From NCBI GenBank assembly GCA_022827345.1, contig JAJDTB010000030.1, forward strand, positions 62,001 through 126,000: DNA of 64,000 nucleotides, written 5' to 3'. Under the pieces are notes generated by a model. That model saw only the letters and a list, made by a program, of their open reading frames with translations. It had not been told where the DNA came from and did no database searches. Origin of the DNA: Gemmatimonadota bacterium (lineage in GTDB: Bacteria; Gemmatimonadota; Gemmatimonadetes; Longimicrobiales; Gaopeijiaceae). Made by a program: the position numbers and the translations under genes. This document shows, piece after piece, positions 48,165 through 56,742 of this stretch; position 1 is the first letter of the stretch, and each line of letters begins with the position of its first letter.

Positions 48165-49181
48165 GTGGATAGGCCCCGGCCCGGCGGATGGATCGCCGGG
48201 GTCGACATCGGCGGGACAAATCTGCGCGTGGGGATGGTTCCGTTCGAGGGAGGGGCGCCCGCGGCGGTCGTCCAGGCGCCGACCCGGCCGCATGGTGATC
48301 CGGCCACTGTCGTGACCAGAATCGTTGCCATGATTCGCGAATCGATGGCCGGCGTCGGTGGGGAAGGGGTGATCGGCGTCGGAATCGGCGCCCCCGGGCC
48401 TCTGGACCGAGCCCCCGGAGTGGTGCTCGAGACCCCCAACCTCGGTTGGCGCAACGTGCCGCTCCGGGACATGGTGGCCAGCGAATTGGGCCTCCCGGCC
48501 GTACTGGACAACGACGCGAACTGCGCCGCCTTCGCCGAGTGGTGGATCGGCGCCGGTCGCGGCGCGGCGCGGCTGATCGGCCTCACGCTGGGAACGGGCA
48601 TCGGTGGAGGTGTGGTTCTCGGCGGCGAAGTCTACCACGGGGCGTCGGACGCCGCGGGCGAAGTCGGGCACATGTCCGTCGCCTTCGACGGGCGGCCCTG
48701 CGCCTGCGGGTCGCGTGGTTGCGTGGAGGCGTACGCGTCAGGTCCCGCGATCGCGGCGCGCGCGGCGGAAGGGATTGCGCGCGGCGCGAATTCGACGCTC
48801 TCGGCGCTGGTCGAGGACGACCCGATGCGAATCACCGCCGAGGCGGTGTGCGAAGCCGCGGCGGCCGGCGACCACTACGCCGCCCGTGTCATGACCGAAA
48901 CTGCACGCATACTTGGAGTTGCGCTAGCCAACCTCATCAATCTCTTCAATCCCGACGTCATCGTGATCGGTGGAGGTGTTGCGGCCGCGGGGGAATCCCT
49001 CTTCAAGCCGCTGCGGGCCGAGGCCGAGCGGCGCGCCTTCCGTTCGGCGACCGCCGTCTGCCGGATCGTCCCCGCCGGCTTCCCCGCGACCGGCGGGATG
49101 ATCGGCGCCGCCGGGATCTTCAAGCGAGCGGTGCATCGGAGCGACCGGGCCGGTGTCAGCGCCTCGCGTGGGTCTCGATGA
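48165..49181 (+). CDS. ROK-family sugar kinase (glucokinase-like)
   Basis: This 338-aa protein starts at GTG 48165. It shows the ATP-binding phosphate motif GVDIGGTNLRVG, the sugar-binding segment NDANCAAFAEWWIGAGRG, and the ROK zinc motif CACGSRGCVEAY with HMSV upstream. It also has VIGGGVAAAGE. Glucokinase is the likeliest member; ROK also includes N-acetylmannosamine or fructose kinases and repressors. No winged helix is present, so it is a kinase rather than a repressor. Its stop overlaps the PfkB gene start (ATGA). Confidence 0.88.
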   Translation: MDRPRPGGWIAGVDIGGTNLRVGMVPFEGGAPAAVVQAPTRPHGDPATVVTRIVAMIRESMAGVGGEGVIGVGIGAPGPLDRAPGVVLETPNLGWRNVPLRDMVASELGLPAVLDNDANCAAFAEWWIGAGRGAARLIGLTLGTGIGGGVVLGGEVYHGASDAAGEVGHMSVAFDGRPCACGSRGCVEAYASGPAIAARAAEGIARGANSTLSALVEDDPMRITAEAVCEAAAAGDHYAARVMTETARILGVALANLINLFNPDVIVIGGGVAAAGESLFKPLRAEAERRAFRSATAVCRIVPAGFPATGGMIGAAGIFKRAVHRSDRAGVSASRGSR

Positions 49182-50167
49182 GCAGCACTCCGGCCCCCCA
49201 TGCGACCTCGAACCACCGCGTTTCGCACAGCGCCCGCAAACGGCTGGGAGTGCTCGGCACGCTCGTGCGGGACACGATCCATCTGCCCCGGGAGGCCTCC
49301 CGGTCAAGGGCCTGGGGCGGCATCGCCTACTCGCTGGCCGCTTTCGATCACGTGCTGCCGCGGGGCTGGACCGTGGTCCCGATGGTCAAGACGGGGGAGG
49401 ACACGGCGCACCGCGCGCTGCCGTTCCTTCGCTCCTTCCGGGCAATCGCGGACATGGACTTCGTGCGCATCGTGCCGGAACCGAACAATCGCGTGGAACT
49501 CACCTATCACACCCGGGCCGAACGCACCGAGGTGCTGACCGGGGGCGTGCCCGGATGGTCGGCGCGCGAACTGGACGATGTCCTCCCCACACTCGACGCG
49601 CTGTATGTCAACTTCATCTCGGGGAGCGAACTGGATCTCGCAGGAGCGCAGCAGTTGCGTGACCGGTTCCGAGGCCCCACCTACGCCGATCTGCACTCCC
49701 TCTTCCTTGGCATCGCGGACGACGGCCGCCGAACTCCGCGTTATCTTCCCTCGGATGAACGTTGGGCCGGCTGCTTCGACACGGTTCAGATGAACGAGAA
49801 CGAGTTCCATCTCTTTGCGCGTGGCGCGCCCGATCCCTGGAGCCGGGCCGAGCAGGCAATGACAGGCCGCCTGACCACCATCGCCGTGACCAGGGGAGCC
49901 GCGGGAGTGGAATTCCTGACCAGACGCCCGGGCGGCGGGCCGCTGCTGCGAGGGCGCGCCGCGATGGCGGGCGGGCCAGTGCCGGGCGATCCCACCGGCT
50001 GCGGCGACATCTGGGGCGCCGCCTGCTTCGCGGAGCTTCTACGCGGGGCCGCGGTGCCGGACGCCGCCCGCCGTGCCAATGCGGTGGCGCGCGCCAAACC
50101 GGGCTTCTCGGGCGCCGGGGCTTTCCTGGACGGACTCGTCCTCCCCTCCGGTCAGGACAGGCGCTGA
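49178..50167 (+). CDS. PfkB-family carbohydrate/nucleoside kinase
   Basis: I start this gene at ATG 49178, which overlaps the ROK stop; the ORF track's longer frame runs through the ROK gene. The 329-aa product has the PfkB C-terminal signature DPTGCGDIWGAACFAEL, with the catalytic Asp retained and Cys in place of the usual Ala in GAGD. It also shows a NENEFHLFARG adenine-side region. The N-terminal sugar-binding motif is degenerate (RAWGGIAYSLAAFDH). Substrate is unknown; ribokinase-, fructokinase- or nucleoside-kinase-like activity is possible. It lies one base before the STAS-ATPase gene. Confidence 0.8.
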   Translation: MSSTPAPHATSNHRVSHSARKRLGVLGTLVRDTIHLPREASRSRAWGGIAYSLAAFDHVLPRGWTVVPMVKTGEDTAHRALPFLRSFRAIADMDFVRIVPEPNNRVELTYHTRAERTEVLTGGVPGWSARELDDVLPTLDALYVNFISGSELDLAGAQQLRDRFRGPTYADLHSLFLGIADDGRRTPRYLPSDERWAGCFDTVQMNENEFHLFARGAPDPWSRAEQAMTGRLTTIAVTRGAAGVEFLTRRPGGGPLLRGRAAMAGGPVPGDPTGCGDIWGAACFAELLRGAAVPDAARRANAVARAKPGFSGAGAFLDGLVLPSGQDRR

Positions 50168-50168
50168 C

Positions 50169-51053
50169 ATGCGGGTCATCGAAATCCCCCGCTCCTTCGA
50201 CTACCGCAACATCGAGGCGCTCTATCGCCAGATCGACATGGATCGGCCCGGCCCGGTGCTCTTCGATCTGCGCAGGCTCCGCTGGGTCGATCCCAACGGC
50301 ATGCTCGGCATCCTGGCCGCCGGAAAGGTGGCCGCCGAGGCCGGATCCGCGCCGCGGATCTCGCTCCCCGACGAGCCGGAGATCACCAGCTACCTGGATC
50401 GCATGGGGTTTCGCGAGGCTGCCGGGGAGGTGTTCGAGTTCGGCGCCGCCTCGAAGTGGCGCCGCCGCGCGCGGGCTTCCGACGTGCTCCTCGAGATCAC
50501 CCCCGTCACGAGGAACTCGGACGTGCACCAGGTGGTGGACCGGGTGCAGTCGCGGGCGGGCGCCATCCTCTCCAACACCCTCGGCTACCCGGCGTCGGCC
50601 GTGGTCCAGTTCTCCGTGATTCTCTCCGAGGTGTGCCAGAACATCATCGAACACGCCGGGCGGCCCGGTTGGGTCGCCGCCCAGTCCTACAACTGGAAGC
50701 AGCGCCTCGGACGCCACGTGGCCATCATCTCGGTGGCCGACATCGGCCGCGGCTTCCGCGCCTCCCTGGAGGACGAGCACGCCTCCCGCTTCGGTGAGCG
50801 CTGGGGCGACGTGACCGCCCTCGAGGCCGCTTTCCTCATGGGACTGACCCGCTTCCCCGACACCGGCCGGGGACAGGGGATCCAGCAGATCCGCAAGCAG
50901 GTCGGGCGCTGGAACGGGCTCCTTTCGATCCGCAGCGGCAGCGCGCGGATTGCGGACACACCGGATTGGAGCAGCAAGCCTCCCCTCGAAGAGGGCCTGC
51001 GCCCGTTCCCCGGAGCCCAGATCAACATCATCCTCCCGGAGCGCACAGAATGA
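50169..51053 (+). CDS. STAS-ATPase protein (anti-sigma/anti-anti-sigma-like switch)
   Basis: This 294-aa protein joins an N-terminal STAS-like domain (about residues 1-90; VLFDLRRLRWVDPNGMLGILAAG) to a GHKL-type ATPase domain at about 140-290. The ATPase N-box is present (VILSEVCQNIIEHAG), as are the G1 box (VADIGRGF) and a later glycine motif (DTGRGQGIQQI). STAS proteins and RsbW-like kinases normally exist as separate partner proteins, so their fusion suggests an intramolecular switch. The partner is probably the STAS-like/winged-helix gene, whose start overlaps its stop (ATGA). The regulated target is unknown. Confidence 0.8.
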   Translation: MRVIEIPRSFDYRNIEALYRQIDMDRPGPVLFDLRRLRWVDPNGMLGILAAGKVAAEAGSAPRISLPDEPEITSYLDRMGFREAAGEVFEFGAASKWRRRARASDVLLEITPVTRNSDVHQVVDRVQSRAGAILSNTLGYPASAVVQFSVILSEVCQNIIEHAGRPGWVAAQSYNWKQRLGRHVAIISVADIGRGFRASLEDEHASRFGERWGDVTALEAAFLMGLTRFPDTGRGQGIQQIRKQVGRWNGLLSIRSGSARIADTPDWSSKPPLEEGLRPFPGAQINIILPERTE

Positions 51054-51631
51054 GCCAGCCGCGGCCGGCTTCCGTCAGCATCGACGTGGGCGCGATCGTC
51101 GCCCGCACGCTCGCGCCGCTCCGTCCCAACCTGGTCACGCGTCCAACGGGGAGGGCGGTTCGCGCAGCCATCGAGGAACGCCTCCGCGGAGCCGCGAGGG
51201 CGCCCTTCGTATCGCTCATCGACTTCACGCGAATCCGCGTGCTGGATTTCAGCTGCGCCGACGAAATCGTCGCCAAGCTCCTGGTCAGGTATATGAAGGC
51301 CGACCGCCCCCGCGATGTCTTCTTTCTCTTCCGGGCCGTCGGGGAGGTGCACGGGCAGTCGGTGGAGCAAGTCCTGCGAAGGCACGGACTGGCTGCGGTT
51401 TGCGACTATGCCAGGGACGGCTTCCGGCTTCTCGGGTCGGTTTCGGAGCGGGAGAGGACAGCCTGGCAGACGCTGGAGGTGCGCCGGAGGATCGGGCCCG
51501 CGGGCGTGGCCGACGCACTGGGGACTCGCGGCGATACGCTGCTGCGAAGGCTTGCCGAGCGCCGGCTGGTCTTCCGCGAACCCAACGGCACGGCGCTCGC
51601 TCTCAGTGCCCTGAGCACGTCACATATGTAA
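51050..51631 (+). CDS. STAS-like (DUF4325-type) protein with winged-helix-like C-terminus
   Basis: This 193-aa protein starts at ATG 51050, overlapping the STAS-ATPase stop. The middle (FVSLIDFTRIRVLDFSCADEIVAKLLVRY) resembles the DUF4325 STAS-like family. The last 50 residues (RIGPAGVADALGTRGDTLLRRLAERRLV) look like a winged-helix motif, suggesting DNA binding. With the upstream ATPase it could form a two-protein regulatory switch. Its last Met and TAA stop are the first half-site of the operator-like repeat at 51626. No phosphoacceptor Ser is obvious by eye. Confidence 0.7.
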   Translation: MSQPRPASVSIDVGAIVARTLAPLRPNLVTRPTGRAVRAAIEERLRGAARAPFVSLIDFTRIRVLDFSCADEIVAKLLVRYMKADRPRDVFFLFRAVGEVHGQSVEQVLRRHGLAAVCDYARDGFRLLGSVSERERTAWQTLEVRRRIGPAGVADALGTRGDTLLRRLAERRLVFREPNGTALALSALSTSHM

Positions 51632-51666
51632 TACAGACATGACAAAATGTAATGTGGACATGACAT
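51626..51666. repeat. Tandem pair of 20-bp operator-like elements, 21-bp period
   Basis: ATGTAATACAGACATGACAA (51626-51645) and ATGTAATGTGGACATGACAT (51647-51666) follow the form ATGTAA-N8-TKACAW. That is the same layout and 21-bp register as the pair at 26481-26521. The first element contains the last Met and stop of the upstream STAS-like gene, and the pair ends about 40 bp before the trans-sulfuration enzyme ATG at 51707. The placement would suit repression of that gene or autoregulation. Functional assignment is by pattern only. Confidence 0.6.
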
Positions 51667-51706
51667 TCGCGGCGCGGGTGCGCCGGAACCGGCGAGGGAG
51701 AGGATC

Positions 51707-52894
51707 ATGAGCTCAAACGGTACGAATCCGGAACACGGACCAGCGACCCACGCGGTCCACGCAGGGAAGGGCGAGGTGCGCCCCGGCGGCCCCGTGGTCG
51801 ATCCCATCGTCCGCAGCTCCACCTTCTACTGGGCCGGCCCCCACGACGGGATCGACCTTCAGTACAGCCGTTACGGCAACAACCCCAACCAGCGCTCCGT
51901 CGCGGCCACGATCGCCGCGCTCGAAGGCACCGAGGACGCGCTGGCGCTGTCCAGCGGCATGGCCGCCATCTCGTCGACCCTGCTCGCCTGCGCCGAAGCG
52001 GGCGACCACATCGTGGCCAGCACCCACCTCTACGGCGCCACCCACGCCCTCCTGGCGCACGAACTGCCCCGGCGCGGCATCACCACCACCTTCGTGGACC
52101 CGGACGACCCCGGCGCCTGGCGCGCGGCCCTTACCGCCGACACACGGGTCGTCCTCATCGAACTCCCCACCAACCCCACCCTGCGCGTCTTCGACATCGG
52201 CCCCCCGCGCGACGCCGCGCGCGACGCCGGCGCCGTCCTCGCCGCCGACATGACCTTCGCGACCCCGATCAACATCCGCGCCGCCCGGCACGGCGTCGAC
52301 GCCGTCATCCATTCGGCCACCAAGTACCTCGGCGGCCACTCCGACCTGATCGCCGGTGCCGTCGCGGGAAGCGCCGCGCTCATCCGGCGCGTCACGAAGA
52401 TGATGAAGCTCTACGGCGGCTCCATCGATCCTCAGGCGGCGTGGCTGCTCGAGCGCGGCATCCGCACCCTGCCGGTCCGCATGGAGCGCCACAACCGCAC
52501 CGCGCTCGCCCTCGCGCGGTGGTTCGCCGGCGTCGGCGGCGTGCGGCAGGTCATCCATCCCGGCCTCCCCGGCCACCCGGACCACGAGTGCGCCGCCCGC
52601 ATGCTGGACGGCTTCGGCGGCATGGTGTCGATCGTCCTCGAGGGGGGCGGCGCGGCCGCCGACCGCTTCTGCTCCAGCCTGTCGCTGGCGGCCGCGGCCC
52701 CGTCGCTGGGCGGCGTCGAGACGCTCGTGTCGCAGCCCCGCCACACCTCGCACGTGGACCTGTCCCCGGCCGAACGGGACGCGCTGGGCATCCCCGACGG
52801 TTTCGTGCGCATCTCGGTGGGCCTGGAGGACCTGGAGGACCTCAAGGCCGACTTCAGGGCCGCGGTGGCCGCATCGGTTCCGGCTGCCGTATAG
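51707..52894 (+). CDS. Trans-sulfuration-type PLP enzyme (cystathionine gamma-synthase/lyase family)
   Basis: This 395-aa enzyme has the fold-I Cys/Met metabolism motifs: YSRYGNNPNQRSVAATIAALEGTEDALALSSGMAA, LPTNPTLRVFDI, ADMTFATP with the PLP-contacting Asp, and the PLP lysine in HSATKYLGGHSD (Lys206). The C-terminal region (SLGGVETLVSQPRHTSH) is also typical. Substrate choice between cystathionine gamma-synthase, beta-lyase, gamma-lyase and O-acetylhomoserine sulfhydrylase cannot be read from sequence. The upstream tandem operator-like element suggests independent regulation. Confidence 0.9.
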   Translation: MSSNGTNPEHGPATHAVHAGKGEVRPGGPVVDPIVRSSTFYWAGPHDGIDLQYSRYGNNPNQRSVAATIAALEGTEDALALSSGMAAISSTLLACAEAGDHIVASTHLYGATHALLAHELPRRGITTTFVDPDDPGAWRAALTADTRVVLIELPTNPTLRVFDIGPPRDAARDAGAVLAADMTFATPINIRAARHGVDAVIHSATKYLGGHSDLIAGAVAGSAALIRRVTKMMKLYGGSIDPQAAWLLERGIRTLPVRMERHNRTALALARWFAGVGGVRQVIHPGLPGHPDHECAARMLDGFGGMVSIVLEGGGAAADRFCSSLSLAAAAPSLGGVETLVSQPRHTSHVDLSPAERDALGIPDGFVRISVGLEDLEDLKADFRAAVAASVPAAV

Positions 52895-52971
52895 CTCCAG
52901 CTACGCCGCAACACCCGCACGGGACCCGCCTGCCCGGGCGCCGACGGGCACCTTCCAGCCCGATCCGGCCG

Positions 52972-54600
52972 CTACTCCTCCCCCATGAACGGATACGCCG
53001 TGCTCACCGGCGGCGCGAAGTTCTCCTTGATCGTCCTCGGCGACAGCCACCGGATGATGTTGAAGACCGAACCCGCCTTGTCGTTCGTCCCGGAGGCGCG
53101 CCCCCCGCCGAAGGGCTGCTGCCCCACCACGGCCCCCGTCGGCTTGTCGTTGATGTAGAAGTTGCCGGCCGCATTGCAAAGGCGGTCCATCGCCTCGCGC
53201 ACGGCCGAGCGGTCCTGCGAGAACACCGCGCCCGTGAGCGCATAGGGCGACGTGGAGTCGACCATGTCGAGCGTCTCGGACCAGGCGGCGTCCGGGTACA
53301 CGTGGATCGACATCACCGGCCCGAAGATCTCGTCGCACATGGTTTCGTGGTCCGGCGTGTGCGCCCGGATCAGGGTGGGACGGATGAAGAACCCGTCCGC
53401 GTCGGAGTACTCGCCGCCCGCGATCACATCCGCGTCCGGACTCGCCTTGGCCCGGTCGATGTACCCGGTGATCGACTGAAAGGCGCCCCGGTCGATGACG
53501 GCGTTGACGAAGTTGCGGAAATCCATGGGATCCCCCATCGCCAGCGCGTCGGTCTCCTCGACCAGGTCGCCGGAGATCTCCTTCCACACGGACTCGGGGA
53601 TGTAGGCCCTCGACGCGGCCGAACACTTCTGCCCCTGGTATTCGAACGAGCCGCGCACGATGGCGGTGCGGAGCGCGTCCCGGTCGGCGCTGGGGTGCGC
53701 CACGATGAAGTCCTTGCCGCCCGTCTCTCCCACCAGCCGCGGATATGAGCGGTAGCGGGCGATGTTGCGCCCCACCGTGTTCCAGAGGGACTGGAAGACG
53801 CCCGTCGAGCCGGTGAAATGCAGTCCGGCGAAGTCGGGGTGATCCATCGCGGCCGCCGTGATCTCGACCGGATCGCCCGGCACGAAATTGATCACGCCCG
53901 GCGGCAGCCCCGCCTCTTCCAGCAGCCTGTAGGTGTAGTACCCGGAGAGGACGGCGTGCTTGGACGGCTTCCACAGCACTCCGCACCCGACCATCGCCGG
54001 GATCCCGGCGAGGTTGGCGCCGATGGCCGTGAAGTTGAAGGGGCTGACCGCGTACACGAAGCCCTCCAGGGGCCGGTACTCGATCCGGTTCCAGATGCCC
54101 CGGTCCGAGATCGGCTGATGGTCGAAGATCCGCTCGGCGAAGTGGGCGCCGAAGCGGAAGAAATCGACGATCTCGCACGCGGCGTCGATCTCGGCCTGAA
54201 AGGCGTTCTTGCTCTGCCCGAGCATGGTGGCCGCGTTGAGCGTCGAACGCCACGGTTCCGCGAGCAGTTCGGCCGCCTTGAGGAACACCGCCGCGCGGTC
54301 CTCCCAGCGCCACGAGGCCCACTCCCGGCGCGCCTCGACGGTGTTGGCGATCGCCCTGCCCGCCTCCTCGGCGCCGGCCGCGTGCCACTGCCCGAGCCGC
54401 AGACCGTGGTCGTGCGGGGCGTGAATCGCGTGCGTCCTTCCGGTGCGGATCTCGTCGCCCCCGATGATCACGGGGATGTCCGCCTCCTGGCCGGCGATGG
54501 AGCGCAGCGCGGCCTTCAGTTCGGTACGCTCGGGGGTGCCCGGCGCGTAGGAGAGGATGGGTTCGTTGACAGGCGCGGGAACACGAATCGTTCCGGACAT
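52972..54600 (-). CDS. pruA: L-glutamate gamma-semialdehyde (1-pyrroline-5-carboxylate) dehydrogenase
   Basis: This 542-aa aldehyde dehydrogenase oxidises glutamate semialdehyde to glutamate at the end of proline breakdown. It shows PFNFTAIGANLAGIPAMVGCGVLWKPS, VGETGGKDFIVAHPSADRDAL and the catalytic Cys in YQGQKCSAASR (Cys326). FGPVMSIHVYP and FGGGRASGTNDKAGS follow. Its N-terminus is longer than in generic ALDHs, consistent with the stand-alone PruA/ALDH4-like group. It is divergent from the nifU-like gene across 302 bp and converges with the trans-sulfuration gene. Confidence 0.94.
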   Translation of the reverse strand: MSGTIRVPAPVNEPILSYAPGTPERTELKAALRSIAGQEADIPVIIGGDEIRTGRTHAIHAPHDHGLRLGQWHAAGAEEAGRAIANTVEARREWASWRWEDRAAVFLKAAELLAEPWRSTLNAATMLGQSKNAFQAEIDAACEIVDFFRFGAHFAERIFDHQPISDRGIWNRIEYRPLEGFVYAVSPFNFTAIGANLAGIPAMVGCGVLWKPSKHAVLSGYYTYRLLEEAGLPPGVINFVPGDPVEITAAAMDHPDFAGLHFTGSTGVFQSLWNTVGRNIARYRSYPRLVGETGGKDFIVAHPSADRDALRTAIVRGSFEYQGQKCSAASRAYIPESVWKEISGDLVEETDALAMGDPMDFRNFVNAVIDRGAFQSITGYIDRAKASPDADVIAGGEYSDADGFFIRPTLIRAHTPDHETMCDEIFGPVMSIHVYPDAAWSETLDMVDSTSPYALTGAVFSQDRSAVREAMDRLCNAAGNFYINDKPTGAVVGQQPFGGGRASGTNDKAGSVFNIIRWLSPRTIKENFAPPVSTAYPFMGEE

Positions 54601-54902
54601 TTCTCTTCCCAGTCTTGTTGGTTGGCGGGAGCGCCCGAATCCCCTGGGGTGAGGCGGACGGCCTCTTTCACCCGCGCGCGCACGCCAGGGCGGCAGCGCT
54701 GCGGGAACCGGGAAGGTGCGATTCAGGCACGGCCTCCGAGTGCCGGATCCAGCTGCGCGGCATTCGAAGTCACGCGCAATCTACCAAGCGCCCCGGTGGG
54801 CGCAACCCGTTGACCATCCGGAAGCCGCCTGGGTACCTTCCGGTGCATTCGTGGCCCGGTTCGCGGGCCTGTCGGCGATGCGCTGTCTCGCAGAACGGTG
54901 GA
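54601..54902. other. Divergent intergenic region between pruA and the nifU-like gene
   Basis: This 302-bp stretch holds no convincing gene; the ORF track frames across it lack domain sense. It contains the pruA ribosome site near 54600 on the minus strand and a promoter-like TTGACC-N18-TACCTT toward nifU on the plus strand. Nothing else was recognised. Confidence 0.7.
54810..54839 (+). promoter_or_regulatory. Promoter-like element for the nifU-like/mrp pair
   Basis: TTGACC (54810-54815), an 18-bp spacer and TACCTT (54834-54839). Transcription would begin near 54846, giving a leader of about 57 bases. It matches the layout seen before guaB and lepA. Confidence 0.5.
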
Positions 54903-55133
54903 ATGGGTACGAGAGATCGGATCGAGGCGGTTCTCGAGTCCCTTCGGCCGGCAATTCGGTCGGATGGCGGGGACGTGGAACTGGTAGATTGGAGTGAGGA
55001 GATCGGGCGCGTCGAAGTGCGGCTCATGGGGGCATGCGAGTCGTGTCCGATCTCGATGTTCACCCTCAAGGAAGGGATCGAGCGGCGCCTGCGGGCCGCC
55101 GTGCCCGAGGTGGTGACTGTTGACGCAAGCTGA
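54903..55133 (+). CDS. NifU-like C-terminal domain protein
   Basis: This 76-aa protein starts at ATG 54903 inside the longer ORF, since only MGTRDRIEAVLESLRPAIRSDGG onward is conserved. It is a single NifU C-terminal domain with the CxxC cluster site in ACESCPISMFTLKEGIERRL. Such proteins hold and pass on Fe-S clusters. Its end overlaps the mrp start by 14 bases, so the two probably act together in cluster delivery. Confidence 0.9.
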   Translation: MGTRDRIEAVLESLRPAIRSDGGDVELVDWSEEIGRVEVRLMGACESCPISMFTLKEGIERRLRAAVPEVVTVDAS

Positions 55134-56349
55134 AACTCCCACGAGCCCGAACGGGGCCGTCCAGGCGCTGCACCGCGCGCTGGCTCAGGTGATCAACCCC
55201 GTGACCGGGAAGGATGTCGTTGCCGGCGGGCAGGTGAGCGAGGTCGCGGTGGACGGCGACGGCAAGGCCACCTTCGTCTTCTCCCTCCAGCGGGGCGATC
55301 CCGGCGTGCTGGTGCGCCAGGCGCGCACCGCCGCGGCGGCAGTCGACGGCATTCGCGGCGTGAAGGTGAATGTGCAACTGCCGCAGAGCTCGGCCCCCGC
55401 GGGTGTGCCGCCGGGCCAGGGCCGCAGCGGATCGGCCGACCGGGGTGCCTCGCCGCTGTCGGCGGCTGCTCCGCGGACCCCCGGACAGGCCCCCTCCGCG
55501 CGTCCCGCCCCGCAACGCGGGCTCCAGCCCGGATCCGTGCCCGCCCCGACCCCCCAGCCGGGGGTGCTCACGGGGGTCGGGCGCATCGTTGCGGTCAGCT
55601 CCGGGAAGGGCGGCGTCGGCAAGTCGATGGTTGCGACCAACCTGGCCGCCCACGCCGCCTCGAAGGGTCTCGCCGTGGGCCTCCTCGACGCGGACATCTA
55701 CGGCCCCAACATCCCGATCATGTTCGGCGAGGCGCGCCGCCCCACCGTCACCGGCGCCAAGGGCAGCGAAATGATCGTCCCGCTCGAGGCCCACGGCGTA
55801 CGCCTGATGAGCCTCGGGTTCCTTCTGGAGCGCGAGCAGCCCGCGATCATGCGCGGTCCCCTCATCGCCGGAATCCTCAAGCAGTTCATGGAGCAGGTCG
55901 CCTGGGGCCGGCTGGACCTGATGATCGTCGACATGCCGCCCGGCACCGGCGACGCTCAGCTCTCCCTCGTGCAGACGGTGAACCTGGACGGCGCCCTGAT
56001 GGTCACCACGCCGCAGAAGGTGGCGACCGGCGATGTGCGCCGCGGCGTGAAGATGTTCGAACGGGTCAACACCCGGATCCTGGGAATCGTCGAGAACATG
56101 TGCGGCTTCCGGATCCCGGGCTCGGACGAGGTGATCGACCTCTTCGGCCGGGGGGGCGGGGAGGACCTCGCCCGCGAGCTCTCGGTCCCCTTCCTCGGCC
56201 GGATCCCCCTCGATATGGCCGTCCGGACGGCCGGCGATCAGGGACAGCCTACGGTTCTATCCGCGCCGGATTCACCTGCGGCGTCGTCGATGGCCGGGAT
56301 CGGCGACCGGTTCCTTGCCGACCTGGAAGGCCTGCCACCGCGCGACTAG
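55120..56349 (+). CDS. mrp: Mrp/ApbC-type P-loop iron-sulfur carrier
   Basis: This 409-aa protein begins at TTG 55120, overlapping the nifU-like gene by 14 bases. It has a DUF59-like N-terminal domain, a Pro/Ala/Gly-rich linker of about 60 residues, and the Mrp ATPase domain. The ATPase shows SSGKGGVGKSMVATNLA, DADIYGPNIPIMFG, DMPPGTGDAQLSLVQTV and a GIVENMCGF segment. Mrp proteins carry or transfer Fe-S clusters in the cytosol. The CxxC of the Mrp C-terminus seen in many members is not obvious here. The long linker is unusual. Confidence 0.9.
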   Translation: MTQAETPTSPNGAVQALHRALAQVINPVTGKDVVAGGQVSEVAVDGDGKATFVFSLQRGDPGVLVRQARTAAAAVDGIRGVKVNVQLPQSSAPAGVPPGQGRSGSADRGASPLSAAAPRTPGQAPSARPAPQRGLQPGSVPAPTPQPGVLTGVGRIVAVSSGKGGVGKSMVATNLAAHAASKGLAVGLLDADIYGPNIPIMFGEARRPTVTGAKGSEMIVPLEAHGVRLMSLGFLLEREQPAIMRGPLIAGILKQFMEQVAWGRLDLMIVDMPPGTGDAQLSLVQTVNLDGALMVTTPQKVATGDVRRGVKMFERVNTRILGIVENMCGFRIPGSDEVIDLFGRGGGEDLARELSVPFLGRIPLDMAVRTAGDQGQPTVLSAPDSPAASSMAGIGDRFLADLEGLPPRD

Positions 56350-56403
56350 GAGACGGCGTCCGGGACCGGGCCGGGAGCACGACCGGTGTCTGCCGGGACC
56401 GGG

Positions 56404-56640
56404 CTATTCGCCCTCCAGCCATTTCCTGTCGGCGGCCGACAGCGCCTCGCGCCCACGCACACGGTCGAGGAGCTTGAGCACGAACCAGCCGACCAGCATG
56501 ATCGGCGCGACCTTGAAAAGGAGGAAACTCGCGATGCCCAGCGTAAGTCCGAGGAGCGCCCCCACCACGGAAAGCACAATCCACACCACGACGATGCTGA
56601 CGATGCCCATGGCGAGGAATGTCAAGAGCGTTCCGATCAT
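56404..56640 (-). CDS. Small two-helix membrane protein, function unknown
   Basis: This 78-aa protein has two hydrophobic helices (LLTFLAMGIVSIVVVWIVLSV and IASFLLFKVAPIMLVGWFVLK) joined by a short loop. A short polar C-terminal tail follows (RVRGREALSAADRKWLEGE). It is likely an inner-membrane protein. It lies downstream of the envelope-stress-like cluster on the same strand, so it may be an accessory part of it. I recognise no family. Confidence 0.6.
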   Translation of the reverse strand: MIGTLLTFLAMGIVSIVVVWIVLSVVGALLGLTLGIASFLLFKVAPIMLVGWFVLKLLDRVRGREALSAADRKWLEGE

Positions 56641-56742
56641 GCCTTCTCCGTAAAACTCCCGGTCCCGTGTACCGCGAATCCTGCTCAGGTCAATCTAAGT
56701 GTAACATCATTTGCCGCGGGGACGCCGGACCATGCGCCCCGG

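Noticed and set aside
56666-56693. TTGACC-N16-TACACG on the minus strand before the 78-aa gene
   Set aside because: The spacer is 16 rather than 18 and the -10 part lacks the TT, so it does not match the pattern of the other four sites well enough.
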